Below the pieces are notes generated by a model that was not told the DNA's origin, did not search any database, and saw only the letters and a program-made list of their open reading frames with translations. A DNA stretch of 64,000 nucleotides, from contig NZ_CADDTS010000048.1 in assembly GCF_902753875.1 (NCBI RefSeq), positions 124,001 through 188,000 of the forward strand, in the 5' to 3' direction. The translations under genes were made by a program, and so were the position numbers. Each line of letters starts with the position of its first letter. Position 1 is the first letter of the stretch. Shown piece by piece: positions 57,589-64,000 of the stretch. This DNA comes from Acinetobacter bouvetii (GTDB lineage Bacteria > Pseudomonadota > Gammaproteobacteria > Pseudomonadales > Moraxellaceae).

Positions 57589-58073
57589 CTCAAGGGAGGA
57601 TTAAATGTGACACACCTACAGGCCAAGTCTTTATTATTCAAGCAAATGTTTTAAAGAGTTTAAAGCAATTTATACAATTAGAATCAGATTCTCCAGAATC
57701 GGGTGGCATTCTAATTGGAAGAACAGACATAGAAACTAAAGCTAAAATCATTGAAAGCTTTACCTCTCCTATGGAAGGAGACTGTCAAACACGTATGTCT
57801 TTCTTTAGGTCAAAGTCCCACCAATATGCTTTAATACAAGCTTGGAACGAATCTAAAAAATTCTATAATTTTCAAGGCCTATGGCATACACATCCTGAAG
57901 ATGTACCAACACCCTCTCCAACCGATTTAAGGGATATAGATACTGTTCTAAATGGCATTACCAATCTTAATGACCCAGTTTTATATTTAATAATCGGAAG
58001 AGTAAAAACTGGAATCTGGATTGGTAGAAAAAATTTTAAAATCAAACTGTTAGGTTATATTGAGTTAAATTGA
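57567..58073 (+). CDS. cap3: Cap3: JAB/JAMM isopeptidase of CBASS
   Basis: 168 residues. JAMM zinc site: E44 (PESGGILIG), H107 and H109 in WHTHPEDVPTPSPTD, D120. It removes the conjugates made by Cap2. The start overlaps cap2 by 22 bp; a second ATG lies 6 nt further on. Confidence 0.85.
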   Translation: MPMLQYITQGRIKCDTPTGQVFIIQANVLKSLKQFIQLESDSPESGGILIGRTDIETKAKIIESFTSPMEGDCQTRMSFFRSKSHQYALIQAWNESKKFYNFQGLWHTHPEDVPTPSPTDLRDIDTVLNGITNLNDPVLYLIIGRVKTGIWIGRKNFKIKLLGYIELN

Positions 58074-58075
58074 AA

Positions 58076-59701
58076 ATGCAACTAGACCCATCCCTAAGTT
58101 TACAGACTTCTTTATCAGCAATAGATGATTTATCAAATGCAAATAAATATATAGAAGAAATTTTAAAGCATATTTGTATAGATTCATTAGGTGTATTAGT
58201 TGATGAAGAACGTAAAAATATAATTTTTGTCTTATTGAAAAATAAAAGCCCTGAAAGTTTTTTCCGTATAATTCTCAATTATGATGATACTTTAACTTTT
58301 GTCCGAAGATTGCTTGCCAAAAAAATTTCCATTTATGCACGCTTTCTTCAAGGTCACATAATTGATGCCCACACTCTACATGATTTTGAAAAGTTAAAAG
58401 AAACATGGAATTTAACCTCCTCTCAAGAGAGCGAAGTTAAAGATGTAGATTTTGTTCCTAGAAAGATTCCTAAACAAAAACCAAACCCTGTAAACCAATT
58501 AGAATATTTCATAAAAAGAATTTTTGATTTTGAGCATCTTACAGGTAGGGGTAACGATTTATCTGAAAAAGATAAAAACCAGATTTATCTCTCAAGTCAT
58601 GGCCGATGTATGTTTAAAGGATGTGGTGCAAAATTAAACATAGATGAAATAACTGGATTTGAAGGTACATATGGCGTTTTAGCTCATAATGTTGCAGCAT
58701 CAGAAAATTCTACTCGCGGTATCCCCTTCTTCTCATATCAACTATCAGATGATCCAACGAATATTTTATTATTATGTGAAAAACATCATAGGTTAATTGA
58801 TAAAGTTGCTGGCGCAGAATATACAGCTTCAAGACTCTCGCAAATGAGAAGTAATTTCACAGCACAATGCGAAGATTTATTAGATTCTTTAAGCTTTACT
58901 CCTATGCCAGTGTATTTATTTTTCTGGCCCGTGAATCGCAATATTCCTCAGTCTCCTTCACGACGTGATATTGCAAGCTGCCTTCTCCCATTAAAATCTA
59001 TTTTGCATAAAGATAAGACACTAATTCATGAACCATTACCAGCTCATTTAAGAGCTTCAGCTGATGAGTTCTATAAAAAGTATTTTTTAGAAGAATTTGA
59101 AGTTCAAACAGAACAATTACTTAGGGAAACTAAATTTGATGATAAGAGAGTAGCTATTTTTGGCTTCGGCCCTATGCCATGCCTAATAGCATTAGGAAGT
59201 AAATTAGGAAATAAAGGGAAATTTATACCTATGCTTATGTATAGGGATGGAAGTTGTTGGATGTGGCCTGATCTTATATGTACAACCAAAGCGTATGAAA
59301 TTAATAATTTCAGTGAAATAGAAGATTGTACTGAAATTACTATTAGATTGAATCTCACTGCTGATCCAGAAACCTCTAAAAATAAGGCTGTTGAATTAGG
59401 ACATCCGGTAATTAATATTACTGCTAAACCAGAATATATGGGGAATGGAGTAATAAGAAATCCTGAACGAGGACTAAGTTTCATGCAAGATATTCATGCG
59501 TTATTTCATAGTCTAACAGATAAAGGAATTACCAAAATTCATGTCTTACCATGTGCATCCAATGCTGCTTGTATATGGTTTGGACAAGCATTTGATCTGC
59601 ATCATCCTGAAATGGTTATTTATGATTACTTAAATAATTCAATGGTTCCAAGACTTCAAATTCGAAATAATGGAAGCAAGAATGAAATCGCTGTAATTTA
59701 A
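58076..59701 (+). CDS. cap5: Cap5-type CBASS effector: HNH nuclease plus SAVED, with extra N-terminal domain
   Basis: 541 residues from the ATG at 58076. Counting from the in-frame TTG at 58070: an unassigned N-terminal region (1-165); an HNH nuclease with C180, C185 (HGRCMFKGCG), H206-N207 (LAHNVAAS), N231 and C236-xx-HH (LLLCEKHHRLID); then a C-terminal SAVED sensor domain (AIFGFGPMPCLIALG, HPVINITAKPEYMG, HVLPCASNAACIWFG). Binding of the cyclic nucleotide to SAVED assembles the protein and turns on DNA degradation. Usual Cap5 proteins begin almost at the HNH domain. Confidence 0.85.
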   Translation: MQLDPSLSLQTSLSAIDDLSNANKYIEEILKHICIDSLGVLVDEERKNIIFVLLKNKSPESFFRIILNYDDTLTFVRRLLAKKISIYARFLQGHIIDAHTLHDFEKLKETWNLTSSQESEVKDVDFVPRKIPKQKPNPVNQLEYFIKRIFDFEHLTGRGNDLSEKDKNQIYLSSHGRCMFKGCGAKLNIDEITGFEGTYGVLAHNVAASENSTRGIPFFSYQLSDDPTNILLLCEKHHRLIDKVAGAEYTASRLSQMRSNFTAQCEDLLDSLSFTPMPVYLFFWPVNRNIPQSPSRRDIASCLLPLKSILHKDKTLIHEPLPAHLRASADEFYKKYFLEEFEVQTEQLLRETKFDDKRVAIFGFGPMPCLIALGSKLGNKGKFIPMLMYRDGSCWMWPDLICTTKAYEINNFSEIEDCTEITIRLNLTADPETSKNKAVELGHPVINITAKPEYMGNGVIRNPERGLSFMQDIHALFHSLTDKGITKIHVLPCASNAACIWFGQAFDLHHPEMVIYDYLNNSMVPRLQIRNNGSKNEIAVI

Positions 59702-59775
59702 ACAGTATATTTGATAGTACTTTCATACCATTAGATTTAAATATGACATTAGTAAATGGAGTTTAGCTCTAATGG

Positions 59776-59888
59776 GGCTTTGTTGCATAAATATCTAAGA
59801 CTATGATTTTGTTTAATTTATTTTTGGATTAAAATTTAAACAAATCCTTAAAAATCAGTATCTTGAAGAATGTTTATACAACAAAGCC
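59776..59888. mobile_element. MITE with IS903-like ends, second copy
   Basis: 113 bp, GGCTTTGTTGCATAAA to TTTATACAACAAAGCC, same length and related interior as the copy at 12331-12443. Flanking 9-mers (CTCTAATGG and GTTTTAAAC) differ, so the site was rearranged after insertion. It lies at the break of the adenosine deaminase gene. Confidence 0.75.
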
Positions 59889-60174
59889 GTTTTAAACTAA
59901 AAAATGTTTGTAATACTATTTTATTTAAATCACTCTGCGATCTAGGTATTAAATTTAAGACTTTCCATGGTTTTAAATAATCTTGCAGATTTTTTTGTGG
60001 TTCGAGAATATTTAAATCTTTATTAATATCAAAATTTGAGGGAATTCCATTTGTATTTTTTGCTAATAATTCCTTAACTAAATTTGTTGGAATAGCTCCA
60101 TTTAAATGAACGTGTAAATCACCCTTAGGAAGATTCACTATCATATCTTCATTAATTTTTTGTAGTGCAGACAT
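59889..60174 (-). pseudogene. Adenosine deaminase-like gene, 3'-truncated
   Basis: About 95 residues from the N-terminus remain. LPKGDLHVHLNGAIP carries the metal-binding HxH of the adenosine/AMP deaminase family. The rest of the (usually 330+ residue) enzyme is lost at the MITE at 59888. No activity is expected. Its neighbourhood is defensive, but the fragment is too short to say whether it was a housekeeping or a defence deaminase. Confidence 0.7.
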
Positions 60175-60265
60175 AAGTGTAGAAATTAATATAGCTGATT
60201 GAATTTTATCATAAAATCTATTTCCAAGTTATTTATTTTTAAATTTTTCTATTTCAATTCTGAAT

Positions 60266-61294
60266 GGCTTTGTTGCACAAACCTATCTGTAAAGGGTTTT
60301 TCAGCGATATAATTTTCAAATGAAGAAGCCTACACACAAAATCTACCGCACAACCAATTGGCCCGCATATAACCGAGCACTCATGAGTCGAGGAAATATT
60401 GCCATTTGGTTTGATCCTGCTACGCAATGATATGCTCCATCAAAAGGCAAACAAGGGCGAAATCAAATCTACTCCGACGCAGCCATCCAATGCTGCTTAA
60501 TGATTAAATCCTTATTCCGTCTGTCTTTACGTATGGTCACTGGCTTTGTGCAAAGTCTGATTAAACTTTGCGGATTAAATTGGATAGCTCCAGATTACAC
60601 CACGCTTTGTAGAAGACAAAAGCATATTGATATTGTAATCAGCTACCAAAAAAGTAGCGATGGGCTGCATCTACTCATGGACTCTACAGGCATGAAGTTT
60701 CTAGGTGAGGGCGAATGGAAACGCAAGAAACATGGACCTGAATATCGTCGCCAATGGCGTAAACTTCATATTGGTATAGATGCTAAAACCCTACAAATAC
60801 GAGCAGTTCAGCTTACAACCAATAATGTCAGTGATTCACAGGTGCTTGGTGATTTACTTAATCAGATTCCACAAGATGAGCGGATTGACTCTGTTTATAC
60901 CGATGGGGCTTATGACACCAAGCAATGCCGTCAGGTCATTGCAGATCGGCAAGCGCATGCGGTGATTCCACCTAGAAAAAATGGAAAGATACAAAGAGTA
61001 GCTCGCTAGAGCGAAATGAATTACTTCGAACAATTAAACGTTTAGGCAGGACACTATGGAAAAAATGGTCAGGCTATCATCGGCGAAGTTTGGTTGAAAC
61101 TAAGATGCATTGCATCAAATTATTAGGAGATAAACTCAGTGCAAGGAGTTTTGATAGCCAAGTGAATGAGATCCATGCACGTGTAGCAGTCCTTAACAGA
61201 TTTACGGAATTAGGTCGACCACTTACCCAAGTTACGCCTTAAATTTGGCTCAATTAGGGGCGCTTTGCATTTCAAATCTTTGTGCAACAAAGCC
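60266..61294 (+). mobile_element. IS903-group insertion sequence, defective copy
   Basis: 1029 bp with ends GGCTTTGTTGCACAAA and inverse. Closely similar to the element at 52465-53502 but in the opposite orientation. No matching 9-bp flanks (ATTCTGAAT and ACTTCAAAG). Confidence 0.85.
60320..61242 (+). pseudogene. IS903-group transposase, broken
   Basis: Starts MKKPTHKIYRTTNW but a TGA replaces the Trp after FDPATQ (about 60428), and a small deletion near 60980 shifts the frame after VIPPRKN. The C-terminal part (SLVETKMHCIKLL) follows in another frame. Inactive. Confidence 0.9.
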
Positions 61295-61346
61295 ACTTCA
61301 AAGTAGAAATGTCTGGTCTGGATTGTTGCCACTCTAATTTGAGTTT

Positions 61347-61375
61347 AAAAAAGCTAGCAAATCTGCTAGCTTTTT
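61347..61375 (-). terminator. Terminator of the winged-helix/helicase unit
   Basis: AAAAAAGCTAGCA (61347-61359), loop AATC, TGCTAGCTTTTT (61364-61375). Lies 13 nt past the stop codon at 61388 on the minus strand. Confidence 0.85.
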
Positions 61376-61387
61376 AAGATGATTATT

Positions 61388-62764
61388 CTATTTTTTAGAA
61401 TTTAATAAACCAAAGAAGTTCTCTCCATCGTTCTCTAAGTCTTCAAAAAACTTATAAAACGATTGGGCAATAGCCTTATTTTTGACAATAATACCCACAG
61501 GCACTGTTGTTAAAATATTTGTGGATGAATCACTAACGTGAATAATCAAAACACAAAAAGAGTCTTTCATAACCAAAAGCTCAAAATTACCGTCAAAAAC
61601 TACACTACTTTCCTTAAACGTTAGAAAGTGCTTGGCTCCTGCCTCAGCTGTGATTAGTTTTTTATAACTTGCGATTGATTGTTTATCATTTCTGTATGCC
61701 ACTGGTAAGAAGCATTTAAAGTTTTTGGTAATTGTGGTTGTCGATAAACGATCAATAAAATCACTAAATCTATCTGACTTACCCCAAAATTCATCTGATG
61801 GAGCTAACCAATACAGCTGTTTATCATCATTATTCTGGTCTTGATATTGTTTGATTGTTTTGAAAAACAGGTCTGAATTTTCCTTAGAATATATTGGCCC
61901 GATAAAGTATTCATTGGATTTGTGTTCTAGCTTAAATAAGCGATCTAAATTAAGCTTATTCTCGCTAAAAATAGATTCAACTGAAAAAGTATCCTCCATA
62001 TCTAATTCATGGAGTACCTTTAGAATATCCTCAATATTTTGTGGCTTCTTAGCTGATCTAAGAGCAGCGTAAAGAGAATCTTCGATTTTGTTAAGATTTT
62101 CCATGTGATTAAAATCACTAATCTCTGTAGGTGTATAATTCTCATCAAGCGTCAATGGTAATGTAAAACGACGAGAATGGTCTCGCAATTTTTCCACTTG
62201 GCTCATTTTATACAGTTGCAGCTTCTTTTCATCCACTGATGGATTCAACTTAACTAATCCTTGGCTGAAATAAAATCGAAAATTTTTCTGAAACTCCTTA
62301 CTAACCAAAGACTCACCATTTGAAAGGTATTGGTTAGAAGCATCTAATTTAATTGAATTTGCCCCATTGTCAGATGCGTTGGGATTAACTGGCTCAGGAT
62401 TCAAGCCAATCATCTCAAAACTCATCTTTTGAATATTGTCCTCAATCTTATTTACATAAGGAATTGCACAAACATCCGAGAATGCTTTCTCAAGTCGCTG
62501 AGTCAGAGCAAATCGATCATCTTCAAGATGTTTTATCTGCATTTGTTTTAATAATTTAGTTAATAGCACATCTGTTTCATGATTAGATAACCCTAAGAAC
62601 CGCGCTATTTTTTCAGCAGAAAGTGGTGCAATTACCAATAGGCGCAATACCATAGAATCAATAAAATCTAAGGTATCTGTTGTGGTATAGCTAAATGCCA
62701 CATTGAATAGTTGTGATGGCAATGTAACATCTACGTCATGATAGCTTCTTAGTGAATTTTCCAT
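61388..62764 (-). CDS. Uncharacterised protein with winged-helix N-terminus, partner of the helicase
   Basis: 458 residues. Residues about 40-100 look like a winged helix (SAEKIARFLGLSNHETDVLLTK). A linker rich in Asn/Ser follows, and the C-terminal 150 residues alternate strands and helices (LYWLAPSDEFWG, SSVVFDGNFELLVMKDSFCVLIIHV) somewhat like the degenerate phospholipase-D-like sensor domain of TrmB regulators, but no HxK motif is seen. It starts 3 nt after the helicase stop and must be co-transcribed. Function unknown; it may read the helicase substrate or regulate the pair. Confidence 0.5.
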   Translation of the reverse strand: MENSLRSYHDVDVTLPSQLFNVAFSYTTTDTLDFIDSMVLRLLVIAPLSAEKIARFLGLSNHETDVLLTKLLKQMQIKHLEDDRFALTQRLEKAFSDVCAIPYVNKIEDNIQKMSFEMIGLNPEPVNPNASDNGANSIKLDASNQYLSNGESLVSKEFQKNFRFYFSQGLVKLNPSVDEKKLQLYKMSQVEKLRDHSRRFTLPLTLDENYTPTEISDFNHMENLNKIEDSLYAALRSAKKPQNIEDILKVLHELDMEDTFSVESIFSENKLNLDRLFKLEHKSNEYFIGPIYSKENSDLFFKTIKQYQDQNNDDKQLYWLAPSDEFWGKSDRFSDFIDRLSTTTITKNFKCFLPVAYRNDKQSIASYKKLITAEAGAKHFLTFKESSVVFDGNFELLVMKDSFCVLIIHVSDSSTNILTTVPVGIIVKNKAIAQSFYKFFEDLENDGENFFGLLNSKK

Positions 62765-62767
62765 GAG

Positions 62768-64000
62768 TTATACCCCTGCCTTTCTATATTTTTTTGATCT
62801 ATTTTTATTAATGTGCGGATTGTTTTGTACTATTTTGACAATGGCGCGTTTTGAAATATATCGATATTCTAAAGTCTGATTTTCACGGCACTTGATGTAA
62901 TTTAATACGCGTCCTAAAGGTAAGTTACTGTTGACTCCTTGCCACATTTCTGACGCACCAAAGATTACAAGACGATCCATTGCGCGAGATAAAGCCACGT
63001 TCACACGATTTGGTGACTTCAAAAATGCAGGAAACTTAGTTGGATCATTTCGCGTAACTGAGAGAATGATGATCTTATTCTGTTTACCTTGATAACTATC
63101 CACCGTATCAATACGCACAATTGATCTCAATGCATCTGACACTTCACACAAAGAGAAGGCTTTTCTTAACCGGTTTTTTTGCTCAGCATAGGTACAAATT
63201 ACACCAATAGCAGGCTCTTTAAGGGAATCAGGCTCTGGCACTAATTTATTTAACAAGAGTTTGTCTTGGTCAATCCGCTGAAGAAAATCGATAATTTCAT
63301 TAATTTCATGTGGGTTATAAATACTACTACCTTTCTCCATTTTGAAATGCTCAGCATTCCCAGTATCCACCCAAGTAACTGTTGAATTCAATTCTATTAC
63401 GATGTCGGATGCATAGTTATCAGGCACAATCCGCTTTAACTTAATTTCTTTCAGCTCTTCATCACTTAAACCACGAGAATCGACAACTTCAGTTTCAAGT
63501 TTTCCTTCATAAAAACAGTCTGAAACTAATTCGCCGATGCTCGGACTCATTCGGTACTGTGACAAGAGTTCTGAACTAGCCTTTAGTCCATAATGTGAAT
63601 TAAAGATACGGCCAAAGTCGCTTTGTAATTTATCTTCCAAATCATCATCTGATATCTTAAGTTGCTTAGCTAAAGCCTTTATATGATCGCTCGAATATAG
63701 TGGAGGAAGTTGGTCTTGATCCCCAACTAATAAAATACGTGCACCTGACTGCATTGCAATTGCCAATTCTGAAGCGATTGAACGTGCTGCTTCATCAATA
63801 ATCACCCAATCAAATACGTGATTGGCGATTCCAATACTTTGTTGGCCAACACCAACGCATGTGCCACAGACTAATTGCCTTGTTTTGACCAGAAAACTTT
63901 CATAATTAGCATTTTGGCTTTCAATTAATGGTTCATAATCTAGGGCAATATTGATCAAGGCTTTCGCTTTAAGTCCTTCCTCATTAGATACCCCGTAGTA
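62768..64000 (-). CDS. Superfamily 1 (Upf1-like, AAA_11/AAA_12) helicase, N-terminus outside window
   Basis: About 410 C-terminal residues are visible; the frame is open to the right edge, so the P-loop half is missing. Seen: motif II DWVIIDEAARS, motif III LLVGDQDQLPPL, motif IV region YRMSPSIGELVSD, motif V VDSYQGKQNKIIILS, motif VI RVNVALSRAMDRLVI. This is the Upf1/Dna2/COG1112 helicase group. Its tight pairing with the 61388 gene and the CBASS-rich surroundings make an accessory or defence role plausible, not proved. Confidence 0.85.
   Translation of the reverse strand, partial: YYGVSNEEGLKAKALINIALDYEPLIESQNANYESFLVKTRQLVCGTCVGVGQQSIGIANHVFDWVIIDEAARSIASELAIAMQSGARILLVGDQDQLPPLYSSDHIKALAKQLKISDDDLEDKLQSDFGRIFNSHYGLKASSELLSQYRMSPSIGELVSDCFYEGKLETEVVDSRGLSDEELKEIKLKRIVPDNYASDIVIELNSTVTWVDTGNAEHFKMEKGSSIYNPHEINEIIDFLQRIDQDKLLLNKLVPEPDSLKEPAIGVICTYAEQKNRLRKAFSLCEVSDALRSIVRIDTVDSYQGKQNKIIILSVTRNDPTKFPAFLKSPNRVNVALSRAMDRLVIFGASEMWQGVNSNLPLGRVLNYIKCRENQTLEYRYISKRAIVKIVQNNPHINKNRSKKYRKAGV

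Overview
The window is A+T-rich and reads as Acinetobacter. It has the Acinetobacter form of the XerCD dif site, insertion sequences of the IS1006/IS1008 (IS6 family) and IS17/IS903-like (IS5 family) types, a 637-residue CopA and Acinetobacter-style czc genes. The intact dif at 6380-6407 (central region and XerD arm as in the classical enterobacterial site) suggests chromosomal DNA near the replication terminus rather than a plasmid. No rRNA, tRNA or CRISPR array was found.

1-6407: filamentous-phage (inovirus) DNA at dif. Morphogenesis genes come first (major coat, adsorption protein, DUF2523 minor coat, Zot, two tiny membrane proteins). They run into a folded, CTX-phi-like attP at 3914-4074. 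After it lies a 2.5 kb unit holding only a membrane ORF, a repressor-like gene, a gene II/X replication protein and a small protein in the gene V position, and ending at dif. This looks like a helper prophage followed in tandem by an RS1-like satellite.

6532-13715: a four-gene operon of three tyrosine recombinases plus a coiled-coil protein, comparable to strand-biased circularizing elements (intA-tfp-intB-srap), then a MITE with target duplication, an XRE regulator with an inverted-repeat operator, a hypothetical gene and an IS3 remnant holding a perfect 40-bp palindrome.

13716-31385: an ankyrin protein cut by an IS6-family element; a czcI-czcC-czcB-czcA-czcD Zn/Cd/Co efflux cluster (minus strand); a divergent MerR gene facing a two-HMA-domain cation diffusion facilitator followed by feoA-feoB; an arsenic remnant (arsO plus a 5'-truncated arsH).

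31386-47741: a copper island: copA-copB oxidase and outer-membrane pair, copRS two-component system, a block that looks more G+C-rich with a YHS-type P-ATPase, MgtC/DUF4010, isoprenylcysteine-methyltransferase-like, DUF2933 and Met-rich proteins, then copC-copD and copZ-copA. Four similar CusR/CopR-like boxes probably tie these genes into one regulon.

47859-64000: IS-rich accessory DNA. It holds IS3, an oleate hydratase gene next to matching IS5 sequences, a resolvase, and a complete type II CBASS operon (CD-NTase, Cap2, Cap3, HNH-SAVED effector) between two oppositely oriented IS903-like copies. A truncated adenosine deaminase follows, then a two-gene unit of a Upf1-like helicase (running off the right edge) and a winged-helix protein. 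The CBASS effector carries an unusual N-terminal extension of about 165 residues.
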